Numbered from the stretch's first letter, positions 25,602 through 34,308 are shown. The stretch is DNA of 64,000 nucleotides from Streptomyces sp. NBC_00523 (GCF_036346615.1 NZ_CP107836.1:4588001-4652000); one strand, 5' to 3'. The notes: generated by a model from the sequence alone, not told the origin. Made by a program: numbers and translations.

Positions 25602-26213
25602 CTACGGCACCCCCACCGCGCTCGGCATCGCCTTCGGGCTGGCCTTCGTCTCCGCCGTGCACAGGTAGCCGCGGGCCGGGTAGTCGCCCGGGCCGCCCAG
25701 CGTCACCGTGTCACCGGGAGTCAGGGCCTCGCTGTCCGCGAAGGTGCAGACGACCTGGGCCAGGGCCTCGGCCGGCAGGTCCTCCGGCTGCTCGTTGAGC
25801 CGCAGCGCGTCCTTCGCGTCGCCGAGGCGCGGCGCGAAGACGCGGAGCGTCCCGGGCACATCGGTGGAGAAGCCCGCCTGCCGTTCGTCCGCCGTGGGCT
25901 GCCTGCGCAACTCGTCCAGCAGCTCCGTGGCGACCGCCAGCCGGTCCGCCTTGGCCTCCTGGACCTGCACCGCCCGGTCCACCGTCACCAGCTGCGCGGC
26001 GCAGACCAGGTAGACCTGCACGGGGATGCCCCGCCCGGCCTGGGACGCGGCGTCCCCGGCGGGCATCGCACATGGCACCCGGGACGGGGCGGCACCGGCG
26101 TCCACCGGCACCGAGGTCGTACGGATGCCGCAGCCCGCCGCCAGTACGGCACAGAGTGCGGCACCTGCCAGGGCGGCGGCGGTTCGGTGTCCCCGGCGTT
26201 CGCTGCGCCTCAC
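25602..26213 (-). CDS. Lipoprotein of the afsQ operon
   Basis: A 203-residue protein with a lipoprotein signal peptide and lipobox LAAGC (Cys28). The mature part contains four further cysteines and regions such as VQVYLVCAAQLV and YLCTAETKASP. In Streptomyces coelicolor a lipoprotein gene follows afsQ2 in the same position (SCO4905, from memory), and I take this as its counterpart. It probably sits on the outer face of the membrane near the sensor kinase and may modulate it, as CseA does for CseC. Its GTG start overlaps the kinase stop codon (GTGA), so kinase and lipoprotein are translationally coupled. Confidence 0.85.
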   Translation of the reverse strand: MRRSERRGHRTAAALAGAALCAVLAAGCGIRTTSVPVDAGAAPSRVPCAMPAGDAASQAGRGIPVQVYLVCAAQLVTVDRAVQVQEAKADRLAVATELLDELRRQPTADERQAGFSTDVPGTLRVFAPRLGDAKDALRLNEQPEDLPAEALAQVVCTFADSEALTPGDTVTLGGPGDYPARGYLCTAETKASPKAMPSAVGVP

Positions 26214-27751
26214 GTCGCGTCGTCCTCCTGGTGGTCCGGTATCGGTGCGTCGTGGTCCCCGGCGGCACCGCTCGGCGCCCCGGGGTCGCGCGGCAGGCGC
26301 AGCACGAAGATCGCGCCGTCGCCGTCGGGGGAGTTGCGGGCGGTGATGTCGCCGTTGTGGATGTGCGCGTTCTCCATGGCGATGGAGAGCCCGAGCCCGC
26401 TGCCGTCCGAACGGGGCCTGGAGGCGCTCGCCTTGTAGAACCGGTCGAAGACGTGCGGCAGGACGTCCTCGGGGATGCCGGGGCCGTGGTCCCGGACCTC
26501 GATGACCAGCTCCTCGCCCTCGATGCGCACCGCGACCCGGACCGGCGAACCGCCGTGCTTGAGCGCGTTGCCGATCAGGTTGGCGAGGATCACGTCGAGC
26601 CGGCGCGGGTCGAGGCGGACCATCATGCCGCGCTCGGCGTCCAGTTCGACCGCGTCCAGCCAGGCGCGGGCGTCGATGCAGGCGGTCACCTGGTCGGCGA
26701 CGTCCACGTAGTCCAGGACGAGGCGGGCGGTGCCCGCGTCGAAGCGGGTCACCTCCATCAGGTTCTCCACGAGGTCGTTCAGCCGGCGGGTCTCGCTGAC
26801 CACCAGGTTCACCGCGGGCGCGATCATCGGGTCGAGGCTGTCGGCCTCGTCCTCCAGCACCTCCGTGACCGCGGTGAGCGCCGTCAGCGGCGTACGCAGC
26901 TCGTGCGACATGTCGGCGACGAAGCGGCGGCTGGCCTCCTCGCGGGCGCTCATGTCCGCGACCTTCTTCTCCAGCGAGTCGGCGGTCCGGTTGAACGTGC
27001 GCGACAGGTCGGCCAGTTCATCGGTGCCGGACACCACGAGCCGGGTGTCGAGCTTGCCCTCGCCGAGCTTGCGGGCCGCGTCCCCGAGCCGCTGCACAGG
27101 GCGCAGCACGGTGGTCGCCGCCGCCTGCGCGAGCAGCGCCGAGCCGACCAGGGCGAGCGCCGTGGCGATCCCGAGCGACCAGGCGAGCGAGCTGAGGTCC
27201 TGCCGTTCCTGGTCGAGCGACTTCAGCATGTAGCCGGTCGGCCCGCCGCCGATGATCTTCGTACCGGCGACGAGATACGGCGTGCCGCGTATCGAGGTGC
27301 GCTGCCAGAACAGGTGGTACTCGTACTTGTTGCCCGCCTTGACCGGCTGCTTGCGGTCCACCTGCTTCTGCAGCGACAGCGGGACGTTGTCGCGGGTGAA
27401 GGTGTCCAGGTCGCTGTTGCCGACGATGGGCTTGCCCGGGTCGCGCTCGTCGATCAGGAGCACGCTGTAGCCTGGGCTGCTGCTCGCCATCTGCACGGCG
27501 GCCGTCTGCAGGTCCTCCTTGGAGGGGCGCAGCGGCAGCGAGGCCGCCCGGGTCTGCATCTCCTGGCGGAAGTCCCCGAGCGCCGCGTCCTGCGTACGCG
27601 TCAGCACGGCCTCGCGGTTGAGCCAGTACGCGATGCCGGAGGCCGACACGGCGGCGGTCAGCGCGACCAGGCCGAAGACGATGACGAGCCGCAGGCGCAG
27701 GCTGGTCCAGCGGAGCCCGGCGCGCAGGCCCCGCCGCACAGCCGTGCTCAC
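26210..27751 (-). CDS. afsQ2: Sensor histidine kinase AfsQ2
   Basis: A 513-residue kinase. One membrane helix lies near residues 15-40 and a second near 195-220, with an extracytoplasmic sensor between them. A HAMP segment follows (RPVQRLGDAARKLGEGKLDTRLVV), then the H-box FVADMSHELRTPLTALTAV and the N, G1 and G2 boxes (LIGNALKHGG, RDHGPGIPED, GSGLGLSIAMENAHIHNG). Architecture and neighbours (response regulator upstream, divergent sigQ, downstream lipoprotein) identify the AfsQ1/AfsQ2 system, which in S. coelicolor influences antibiotic production and nitrogen or glutamate responses. The GTG start overlaps the afsQ1 stop. Confidence 0.93.
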   Translation of the reverse strand: MSTAVRRGLRAGLRWTSLRLRLVIVFGLVALTAAVSASGIAYWLNREAVLTRTQDAALGDFRQEMQTRAASLPLRPSKEDLQTAAVQMASSSPGYSVLLIDERDPGKPIVGNSDLDTFTRDNVPLSLQKQVDRKQPVKAGNKYEYHLFWQRTSIRGTPYLVAGTKIIGGGPTGYMLKSLDQERQDLSSLAWSLGIATALALVGSALLAQAAATTVLRPVQRLGDAARKLGEGKLDTRLVVSGTDELADLSRTFNRTADSLEKKVADMSAREEASRRFVADMSHELRTPLTALTAVTEVLEDEADSLDPMIAPAVNLVVSETRRLNDLVENLMEVTRFDAGTARLVLDYVDVADQVTACIDARAWLDAVELDAERGMMVRLDPRRLDVILANLIGNALKHGGSPVRVAVRIEGEELVIEVRDHGPGIPEDVLPHVFDRFYKASASRPRSDGSGLGLSIAMENAHIHNGDITARNSPDGDGAIFVLRLPRDPGAPSGAAGDHDAPIPDHQEDDAT

Positions 27752-28425
27752 TGCGGTGAGTCCAGCCGGTAACCCACGCCCCGGACCGTACGGATCAGGG
27801 TCGGCGAGGACGGTACGTCCTCCACCTTGGCGCGCAGCCGCTGGACACAGGCGTCGACCAGCCGGGAGTCACCCAGGTAGTCGTGCTCCCAGACCAGGCG
27901 CAGGAGCTGCTGCCGGGACAGGGCCTGGCCGGGCCGCCGGCTCAGTTCGAGCAGGAGACGCAGCTCGGTCGGCGTGAGCTGCAGATCCTCCCCGTTCTTG
28001 GTGACGGTCATGGCGGAGCGGTCGATCACCACGTTCCCGAACGTCGCGGAGTCGGTCGACTCCCGTTCGCCCCGGCGCAGCACCGCGCGGATGCGGGCGT
28101 CGAGCACCCGGCCCTGCACGGGCTTCACCACGTAGTCGTCGGCACCGGACTCCAGACCCACCACGACGTCGATGTCGTCGCTGCGGGCGGTCAGCAGGAT
28201 GATCGGCAGCTGGTCGGTGCGGCGGATGCGACGGCACACCTCGAAACCGTCGATCCCGGGCAGCATCACATCCAGCACGACCAGGTCGGGGCGCTGCTCG
28301 CGCAACAGGTTGAGGCCGTCCTCTCCCGTCGCCGCGGTGGCCACACGGTGGCCCTGGCGTGACAGCGAGAGTTCGAGGGCCGTGCGGATGGCGTCGTCGT
28401 CCTCGATCAGCAACAGGAAAGGCAC
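27748..28425 (-). CDS. afsQ1: Response regulator AfsQ1
   Basis: An OmpR/PhoB-type regulator. The receiver domain has acidic residues LIEDDD, phospho-acceptor Asp52 in LVVLDVMLPG, ILLTARSDD and the lysine in DDYVVKPV. The C-terminal winged helix (LTPTELRLLLELSRRPGQALSRQQLLRLVWEHDYLGDSRLVDACVQRLRAK) binds DNA. GTG 28425 gives 225 residues, the length I recall for S. coelicolor AfsQ1. An in-frame ATG at 28443 would add six residues (MGQNDQ). It is divergent from sigQ, with about 210 bases between the starts, where AfsQ1 is expected to bind. Confidence 0.93.
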   Translation of the reverse strand: MPFLLLIEDDDAIRTALELSLSRQGHRVATAATGEDGLNLLREQRPDLVVLDVMLPGIDGFEVCRRIRRTDQLPIILLTARSDDIDVVVGLESGADDYVVKPVQGRVLDARIRAVLRRGERESTDSATFGNVVIDRSAMTVTKNGEDLQLTPTELRLLLELSRRPGQALSRQQLLRLVWEHDYLGDSRLVDACVQRLRAKVEDVPSSPTLIRTVRGVGYRLDSPQ

Positions 28426-28637
28426 TTGGTCATTCTGACCCATGGGGCGCCCCAGTTCGACAGTTGGTCCCCCCTGATGCGTGCCCCATACGTCCCTCAT
28501 GCATCCGGAAGCACGGATTCGTGCCGCCGCCGGGCCCTGTGACAGCCCTGTGACAGTCGGCGGACAGCGCCATGAAACTGCCCCGGCAAGCTCGTTGGCA
28601 CAAGGAACGGACGGACTCCACCGATGGGGGGCGCGAG

Positions 28638-29384
28638 ATGAACGCAACTCACAGCATCAACGCAAGCGCAGTTGTCACGCGTCTCCACGATGTCGGACGG
28701 AGCACAGAGAAGTCCGGCGCCGCAGTGAACGGACGGGGGTGCGTTCGTGGCGCCGGGCGTCAGCACACGTCATTCATGACGGTGGTTGACACGGGGGGCA
28801 ACGGGGGGAGCGCGTACGGGGAGGACTCGGGGGAGCGGAAGGCACCGGAACGGTCCGGGGACGCCGAAGCGGCGTTCACGGCCTACGTCCGGGAGCGCCG
28901 TGCCTCCCTGTACGCGACCGCCTACCACCTGACCGGTGACCGGTTCGAGGCCGAGGACCTGCTCCAGAGCGCCCTCTTCTCGACGTACCGGGCCTGGGAC
29001 CGCATCAGCGACAAGGCCGCCGTCGGCGGTTATCTGCGCCGCACGATGACCAATCTGCACATCAGTGCCTGGCGCAGGCGCAAGCTGAACGAATACCCGA
29101 CCGAGGAGCTGCCGGAGACGGCGGGCGACACGGACGCGATGCGCGGTACGGAGCTGCGCGCCGTGCTCTGGCAGGCGCTGGCGCGCCTTCCCGAGCTGCA
29201 GCGCACGATGCTCGTCCTGCGGTACTACGAGGGTCGTACGGACCCCGAGATCGCGTCGATCCTCGACATCAGTGTCGGCACGGTGAAGTCGAGCATCTGG
29301 CGGTCGCTCCGCCGGCTGCGCGAGGACGAGGTCCTCAGCTTCGGCCGTGACGAGGAGGAGTCCTTCGGCGAGCTGGTGGCCTGA
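28638..29384 (+). CDS. sigQ: ECF sigma factor SigQ (SigE-type)
   Basis: A 248-residue protein. Region 2 is RRASLYATAYHLTGDRFEAEDLLQSALFSTYRAW; region 4 is LPELQRTMLVLRYYEGRTDPEIASILDISVGTVKSSIWRSLRRLRED. Both are canonical for SigE-like ECF factors (SACE-type sub-branch). An N-terminal extension of about 70 Gly/Thr-rich residues precedes region 2. ATG 28638 is chosen, with GGGGCGCGAG just upstream; a shorter product from a later start is possible. In S. coelicolor sigQ is divergent from afsQ1 and is a target of AfsQ1; the arrangement here is the same. Confidence 0.88.
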   Translation: MNATHSINASAVVTRLHDVGRSTEKSGAAVNGRGCVRGAGRQHTSFMTVVDTGGNGGSAYGEDSGERKAPERSGDAEAAFTAYVRERRASLYATAYHLTGDRFEAEDLLQSALFSTYRAWDRISDKAAVGGYLRRTMTNLHISAWRRRKLNEYPTEELPETAGDTDAMRGTELRAVLWQALARLPELQRTMLVLRYYEGRTDPEIASILDISVGTVKSSIWRSLRRLREDEVLSFGRDEEESFGELVA

Positions 29385-29555
29385 AGGCTGGGGGAACGGG
29401 GGCGCGCTGCCGCGTCGGGGGACGCGGTGGTGTTGTTACGGGGGAGGCAACGGGGGCCCGAGGGATACGGGGGTATCTCGGGGGACAACGGGGATACGGG
29501 GAAGTTGTGGGGTCGGACGGGCCGGGGGGTCCTGTCCGGCCCTGCGGCGCGTTTC

Positions 29556-29604
29556 GGGGGCGCTGCCCCCGGACCCCCGCTCCTCAATCGCCGGAGGGGC
29601 TTGA
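29556..29604 (+). repeat. Dispersed 49-bp intergenic repeat, copy 1
   Basis: It starts GGGGGCGCTGCCCCCGGACC, continues CCCGCTCCTCAATCGCCGGA and ends GGGGCTTGA. Other copies are at 39280, 43490 and 47534. It contains a short hairpin (GGGGGC..GCCCCC) and an imperfect CCCC..GGGG stem. Here it supplies the stop codon and last residues (SSPSGD) of the uridine kinase-like gene on the opposite strand. Bases 29385-29555 between sigQ and this copy are G-rich and hold no other recognisable feature. Confidence 0.9.
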
Positions 29605-30264
29605 TTTCGCCGCTGCGGCACTTGAATTCGCCGCCCCTGAATGTGCCGGCAAACGGCACCGGCCCGCCGCCGCGGCGGCCAGGCGGCCCAGCGCCTCCGG
29701 CTTCGCGCACGCGTGCGCGCCCAGGGCGGTGTGCCGGGCCACGATGCGGCGTTCCGTACGCATCAGGCGCCAGCCCCTCCGCAGCAGGAACGGGACCGAC
29801 TTGCGGCCCTCGCGGAGGTCGCGCAGGAGGCGGCGGCGGAAGGTCGTGGAGGGGCGGCCGCGCAGGCAGAGGGCGTCGGCCAGGAGGCCCAGGGACTGGC
29901 AGCGGTCGATGATGTCGGCCGCGAAGATGCCCTCGGCGACGAAGAGCGGGGTGCGCCCGATGTGCAGGACCTCGTGCCCGGTGCGGGAGCTGGTGGAGAT
30001 GTCGTACACCGGGATGTCGGTGCGGCCGGTCCGGCAGAGCTCCGTGATCGCGGTGACCGCCGCGTCGGCGTCCCAGGAGCCCGGGGAGTCCCAGTCGATG
30101 TCCGTACTGCCGGTGACCAGCGGCAGGGTGGGGTCGCCGGCCTCCTTGTAGAAGTCGTCGAGCCTCAGCACCGGGAGGCCGGTGCGGGCGGCGAGGGACG
30201 ACTTGCCGGAGCCGGAGGGGCCCGTCAACAGGACGACGCGGGTCGAAAGCGCTTGGGAACTCAC
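29584..30264 (-). CDS. Uridine kinase-like P-loop kinase
   Basis: A 226-residue protein. STRVVLLTGPSGSGKSSLAAR gives Walker A near residue 17, LRLDDFYKEAGDPTLP the substrate-binding DDFY motif and DWDSPGSWDAD the acidic loop. This matches the uridine kinase/phosphoribulokinase family. It would phosphorylate uridine or cytidine, fitting a neighbourhood of nucleoside salvage. GTG 30264 is chosen (VSSQALSTR); the longer frame crosses an unlikely leader. The C-terminal end (about residues 200-226, Ala-rich, then SSPSGD) runs into dispersed repeat copy 1, which provides the stop codon, so the native C-terminus may have been replaced. Confidence 0.85.
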   Translation of the reverse strand: MSSQALSTRVVLLTGPSGSGKSSLAARTGLPVLRLDDFYKEAGDPTLPLVTGSTDIDWDSPGSWDADAAVTAITELCRTGRTDIPVYDISTSSRTGHEVLHIGRTPLFVAEGIFAADIIDRCQSLGLLADALCLRGRPSTTFRRRLLRDLREGRKSVPFLLRRGWRLMRTERRIVARHTALGAHACAKPEALGRLAAAAAGRCRLPAHSGAANSSAAAAKSSPSGD

Positions 30265-30404
30265 AGGACACGAGTGTGAGGCATTGACCCGCACGTGGGA
30301 CCCCCGGAGGTCTTGTTGGTATCGCGCATCACAACTCAACTACGCTGAGCGTTCGGTTGATTACGCGACCGATGGTTCGATCGGCTCGATCAGGTGGGAA
30401 ATCC

Positions 30405-30821
30405 ATGGCACGTCACGCACTTTCCAAGTCCCGGCGCCGCACCCTGCTGCGCGCAGGTCTGACCGTCACCGCGGTCGGCGCCGCACTCGGCGCGGGGGGT
30501 GCGGCGGCGCAGGCCGCCCCGCTGCCCGTCGTCCAGGAGACCGGGGCCGACGTCGGCCTCGCGGAGGCCACCGGGGCGGCCGGGGGCGCGGTCACCGGGG
30601 CGCTCGGGCAGTCGCTGGAGCACAGCGTCGCGCCCGTCACCCACCTCCGGCTCGACCCGCTGGCCGGCACGGGCACGGACCCGCTGGACAACGCGGTGGG
30701 CACCCAGGTCGCCGACTTCAAGCCGCTGTCCACGGCTCTGGTCACCGACCCGCTGACGAGCGGCGGCGCCATCAAGGACCTGCCCGTCGTGGGCCCGGTC
30801 GTGGAGGGTCTGCGCGGCTGA
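30405..30821 (+). CDS. Small secreted protein
   Basis: A 138-residue exported protein with a twin-arginine-like n-region (SKSRRRTLLRAGLTVTAVGAALG) and probable cleavage after AAAQA. The mature part begins APLPVVQETGADVG and is rich in Gly, Ala, Thr and Pro, with DPL and VVGPV segments; no cysteine and no recognised domain. The start ATG 30405 follows GGTGGGAA. The RR pair makes Tat export possible. It resembles the protein at 24278-24592 in size, composition and signal. It ends at a strong hairpin shared with the convergent aldehyde dehydrogenase gene. Confidence 0.75.
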   Translation: MARHALSKSRRRTLLRAGLTVTAVGAALGAGGAAAQAAPLPVVQETGADVGLAEATGAAGGAVTGALGQSLEHSVAPVTHLRLDPLAGTGTDPLDNAVGTQVADFKPLSTALVTDPLTSGGAIKDLPVVGPVVEGLRG

Positions 30822-30838
30822 GTTCCCGCGGGCAGCGG

Positions 30839-30880
30839 GACGGCCCGTTCCCCGGAGGCGCTTCCGGGAAACGGGCCGTC
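30839..30880. terminator. Bidirectional terminator hairpin
   Basis: Arms GACGGCCCGTTCCCCGGA (30839-30856) and TCCGGGAAACGGGCCGTC (30863-30880) pair with one mismatch around a six-base loop. It lies between convergent genes. Confidence 0.8.
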
Positions 30881-30891
30881 GCCGTGTGCGG

Positions 30892-31791
30892 TCAGTACGA
30901 GGAGCCCGACGCGCCCAGCGCGCCCGTCGGGTGCCAGACCGTCTTGGTCTCCAGGAACGCCGTCAGGCGGTGCGTGCCCGGGTCGGCGGTCCAGTCGTGG
31001 CCGCCGTCCACAGCCTGTGGACGGGAGACGCGCTTCAGGTTGTCCGCCGCCGCGATCTCCAGCTCCTTCGCCAGCTCCGCGTCCGCGCCCGTCAGGTCGA
31101 TGCCGTTCACGTCCTGGTGGGCGGCGAGCGGCGCGGCGATCTCCGCGGTCTTTCCCGACAGGACGTTGACCACACCGCCCGGCAGGTCCGAGGTGGCCAG
31201 CACCTCGCCCAGCGACAGGGCGGGCAGCGGGGCCTCCGCGGAGGCGACCACGACGACGGTGTTGCCGGCCGCGATCACCGGGGCGATCACCGAGACCAGG
31301 CCCAGGAACGAGGACTCCTGCGGCGCCAGGACCGTGACCACGCCGGTCGGTTCGGGCGTCGACAGGTTGAAGAACGGGCCCGCGACCGGGTTCGCGCCGC
31401 CCACGACCTGGGCGATCTTGTCCGTCCAGCCCGCGTACCAGACCCAGCGGTCCACCGCCGCGTCCACGACGGCCGCCGCCTTGGACTTCGACAGGCCCTC
31501 CGCCTCGGCCACCTCGCGTACGAACTGCTCGCGGCGGCCCTCCAGCATCTCCGCGACGCGGTAGAGGATCTGGCCGCGGTTGTACGCGGTCGCGCCGGAC
31601 CAGCCGCCGAACGCCTTGCGGGCGGCCACGACCGCGTCGCGCGCGTCCTTGCGGGAGGACTGGGGCGCGTTCGCCAGCCACTTGCCCTTCGAGTCCGTCA
31701 CCTCGTACACCCGGCCGCTCTCGGAGCGGGGGAACTTGCCCCCGACGTACAGCTTGTAGGTCTTGAAGACGCTCAGACGGTTATCGGACAT
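30892..31791 (-). CDS. Aldehyde dehydrogenase-like protein lacking the catalytic domain
   Basis: A 299-residue protein that aligns with the N-terminal NAD-binding half of aldehyde dehydrogenases (YKLYVGGKFPRSESGR, GRREQFVREVAEAEG, VTVLAPQESSFLGLVSVIAPVIAAGN). It ends near GTHRLTAFLETKTVWHPTGA, before any catalytic cysteine. Families of this type normally have about 480 residues. The frame is intact, the ending is orderly, and the gene overlaps the full-length enzyme gene upstream by 11 bases. I therefore infer a conserved non-catalytic partner and not random decay. It may form a heteromer with its neighbour. Confidence 0.85.
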   Translation of the reverse strand: MSDNRLSVFKTYKLYVGGKFPRSESGRVYEVTDSKGKWLANAPQSSRKDARDAVVAARKAFGGWSGATAYNRGQILYRVAEMLEGRREQFVREVAEAEGLSKSKAAAVVDAAVDRWVWYAGWTDKIAQVVGGANPVAGPFFNLSTPEPTGVVTVLAPQESSFLGLVSVIAPVIAAGNTVVVVASAEAPLPALSLGEVLATSDLPGGVVNVLSGKTAEIAAPLAAHQDVNGIDLTGADAELAKELEIAAADNLKRVSRPQAVDGGHDWTADPGTHRLTAFLETKTVWHPTGALGASGSSY

Positions 31792-33220
31792 CGAGGTACG
31801 CCTCCAGGCCGTGACGGCCGCCTTCGCGGCCGAAGCCCGACTCCTTGTAACCGCCGAACGGCGAGGTCGGGTCGAACTTGTTGAACGTGTTGGCCCAGAC
31901 GACGCCCGCCCGGAGCTTGTTCGCGACCGCGAGGATGCGCGAGCCCTTCTCCGTCCAGATGCCGGCCGACAGGCCGTACTGGCTGTTGTTCGCCTTGGCG
32001 ACCGCCTCGTCCGGCGTACGGAACGACAGCACCGAGAGCACCGGGCCGAAGATCTCGTCGCGGGCGATCGTGTGCGCCTGGGTGACGTTGGTGAAGAGCG
32101 TCGGAGCGAACCAGTAACCGGCCGACGGCAGTTCGCACGGGGCGCTCCAGCGCTCCGCGCCCTCTGCCTCGCCGGTCTCCACGAGCGCGGTGATCCGGGC
32201 CAGCTGCTCCGAGGAGTTGATCGCGCCGATGTCCGTGTTCTTGTCCAGCGGGTCGCCGAGGCGCAGCGTGGACAGGCGGCGCTTCAGGGCGTCCAGCAGC
32301 TCGTCCTGGACCGACTCCTGGACCAGCAGGCGGGAGCCCGCGCAGCACACCTGGCCCTGGTTGAAGAAGATGCCGGTGACGATGCCCTCGACGGCCTGGT
32401 CGATCGGGGCGTCGTCGAAGACGATGTTGGCGCCCTTGCCGCCCAGCTCCAGCGTGACCTTCTTGTCCGTCCCCGCGACGCTCCGGGCGATGGCCTTGCC
32501 GACGGCGGTCGAACCGGTGAACGCGACCTTGTCGACGTCCCCGTGCTCCACGAGCGCCTGGCCCGCGTCGCCGTACCCCGTCAGGATGTTCACGACACCC
32601 TTCGGCAGGCCCGCCTGGCGGCAGATGTCCGCGAAGAACAGCGCGGACAGGGGCGTCGTCTCGGCGGGCTTCAGGACCACCGTGTTGCCCGTGGCGAGCG
32701 CCGGGGCGATCTTCCACGCGAGCATCAGCAGCGGGAAGTTCCACGGGATGACCTGGCCGGCCACGCCCAGCGGACGCGGGTTCGGACCGTAGCCCGCGTG
32801 GTCCAGCTTGTCGGCCCAGCCCGCGTAGTAGAAGAAGTGCGCGGCGACCAGCGGGAGGTCCGCGTCGCGGGTCTCCTTGATCGGCTTGCCGTTGTCCAGC
32901 GTCTCCAGGACGGCCAGCTCGCGGCTGCGCTCCTGGATGATCCGGGCGATCCGGAACAGGTACTTGGCGCGCTCGGAGCCGGGCAGCGCCGACCACTTCT
33001 CGAACGCGCGGCGGGCCGCCTTCACGGCCCGGTCCACGTCGTCGGCACCGGCCCGGGCGACCTCGGACAGCACCTCCTCCGAGGACGGGCTGACCGTCTT
33101 GAAGACCTTGCCGTCGGCCGCGTCGGTGAACTCACCGTCGATGAACAGGCCGTACGAGGGGGCGATGTCGACGACGGAACGGGACTCCGGCGCCGGTGCG
33201 TACTCGAATGCGGATGCCAT
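31781..33220 (-). CDS. Aldehyde dehydrogenase
   Basis: A 479-residue enzyme with the complete fold: PWNFPLLMLAWKIAPALATGNTVVLKPAETTPLSAL (cofactor site), FTGSTAVGKAI, the Glu in TLELGGKGANIVFDDA and the catalytic cysteine in FFNQGQVCCAGSR. It oxidises an aldehyde with NAD(P)+. It lies five bases after the deoC stop on the same strand. I infer that its substrate is acetaldehyde released by deoxyribose-phosphate aldolase. The start is ATG 33220 (MASAFEYAPAPESRS). It is followed by the truncated aldehyde dehydrogenase-like gene, with overlap. Confidence 0.93.
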   Translation of the reverse strand: MASAFEYAPAPESRSVVDIAPSYGLFIDGEFTDAADGKVFKTVSPSSEEVLSEVARAGADDVDRAVKAARRAFEKWSALPGSERAKYLFRIARIIQERSRELAVLETLDNGKPIKETRDADLPLVAAHFFYYAGWADKLDHAGYGPNPRPLGVAGQVIPWNFPLLMLAWKIAPALATGNTVVLKPAETTPLSALFFADICRQAGLPKGVVNILTGYGDAGQALVEHGDVDKVAFTGSTAVGKAIARSVAGTDKKVTLELGGKGANIVFDDAPIDQAVEGIVTGIFFNQGQVCCAGSRLLVQESVQDELLDALKRRLSTLRLGDPLDKNTDIGAINSSEQLARITALVETGEAEGAERWSAPCELPSAGYWFAPTLFTNVTQAHTIARDEIFGPVLSVLSFRTPDEAVAKANNSQYGLSAGIWTEKGSRILAVANKLRAGVVWANTFNKFDPTSPFGGYKESGFGREGGRHGLEAYLDVR

Positions 33221-33225
33221 GGGTA

Positions 33226-34182
33226 TCAGTCCACCGTCACGTAATCGGGGCCGGAGTAACGGCCGGTGCTGAGCTTCTGGCGCTGCATCAGCAGGTCGTT
33301 CAGCAGGCTGGAGGCGCCGAAGCGGAACCAGTGGTTGTCCAGCCAGTCCTCGCCCGCCGTCTCGTTGACCAGCACGAGGAACTTGATCGCGTCCTTCGAG
33401 GTGCGGATGCCACCGGCCGGCTTCACGCCGATCTGGACGCCGGTCTGCGCGCGGAAGTCGCGCACCGCCTCCAGCATCAGCAGGGTGTTCGCGGGCGTGG
33501 CGTTCGTCGCCACCTTGCCGGTCGAGGTCTTGATGAAGTCCGCGCCGGCCAGCATCCCGAGCCAGGAGGCCCGCCGGATGTTGTCGTACGTGGACAGCTC
33601 ACCGGTCTCGAAGATCACCTTGAGCCGGGCGGACCCGCACTCCGCCTTCACGGCGAGGATCTCCTCGTACACCTTCAGATAGCGGCCGGCCAGGAACGCG
33701 CCCCGGTCGATCACCATGTCGATCTCGTCGGCCCCGGCCGCCACGGCGTCCCGGACGTCCGCGAGCTTCACGTCGAGCGCGGCCCGCCCGGCGGGGAAGG
33801 CCGTCGCCACGGACGCCACCTTCACGCCGGAGCCGGCCAGCGCGGCGGCGGCGGTGGCCGCCATGTCGGGGTAGACGCAGACCGCGGCGGTGCGCGGGGT
33901 CGTGCGGTCGGTGGGATCGGGGTTGACGGCCTTGGCGGCGAGGGCCCGGACCTTGCCGGGGGTGTCCGCGCCTTCGAGCGTCGTCAGGTCGATCATCGAG
34001 ATCGCGAGGTCGATGGCGTACGCCTTGGCCGTCGTCTTGATCGACCTGGTTCCGAGGGCGGCGGCACGCGCTTCGAGGCCGACCGCGTCGACGCCGGGCA
34101 GCCCGTGCAGGAAGCGGCGCAGCGCACTGTCGGACGCCGTCGCGTCGGCGAATGCGGGGAGGGTGGTGGGCATGGTCACCAC
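33226..34182 (-). CDS. deoC: Deoxyribose-phosphate aldolase
   Basis: A class I aldolase of up to 318 residues splitting 2-deoxyribose 5-phosphate into acetaldehyde and glyceraldehyde 3-phosphate. DLTTLEGADTPGKV is the family start. KLADVRDAVAAGADEIDMVIDRGAFLAG, LKVIFETGEL, ADFIKTSTGK (Schiff-base lysine) and VGVKPAGGIRTSKDA-like VQIGVKPAGGIRTSKDA follow. Starts GTG 34182, GTG 34179 and ATG 34173 are all in frame. With the -10-like TATGCT (34191-34186) seven bases upstream, a leaderless mRNA beginning at 34182-34179 is likely. The operator adjoins this promoter. It is first in the operon with two aldehyde dehydrogenase genes. Confidence 0.94.
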   Translation of the reverse strand: MVTMPTTLPAFADATASDSALRRFLHGLPGVDAVGLEARAAALGTRSIKTTAKAYAIDLAISMIDLTTLEGADTPGKVRALAAKAVNPDPTDRTTPRTAAVCVYPDMAATAAAALAGSGVKVASVATAFPAGRAALDVKLADVRDAVAAGADEIDMVIDRGAFLAGRYLKVYEEILAVKAECGSARLKVIFETGELSTYDNIRRASWLGMLAGADFIKTSTGKVATNATPANTLLMLEAVRDFRAQTGVQIGVKPAGGIRTSKDAIKFLVLVNETAGEDWLDNHWFRFGASSLLNDLLMQRQKLSTGRYSGPDYVTVD

Positions 34183-34191
34183 ATGAGCATA

Positions 34192-34205
34192 TCTACGCGC
34201 GTAGC
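34192..34205. promoter_or_regulatory. TACGCGCGTA-type operator 5, before deoC
   Basis: On the plus strand it reads TCTACGCGCGTAGC, one position from the consensus palindrome. On the minus strand it is directly followed by TATGCT, the presumed -10 of deoC. The plus-strand gene at 34309 could also be affected, but it starts over 100 bases away. Confidence 0.8.
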
Positions 34206-34308
34206 GACCTGTACAGGGACCCAGGTCACCGGAGGTTCCCGCACCGCGCCCCCACCGCGGGCGAAGCCGCCACCGCGCCCCCGCGCCGCGTCAGGCACAA
34301 TCGGGCTC

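Noticed and set aside
30892..31791. Calling the short aldehyde dehydrogenase a pseudogene
   Set aside because: The frame is intact with a normal start, an overlap with the upstream gene and an orderly end; I treat it as a real short protein.
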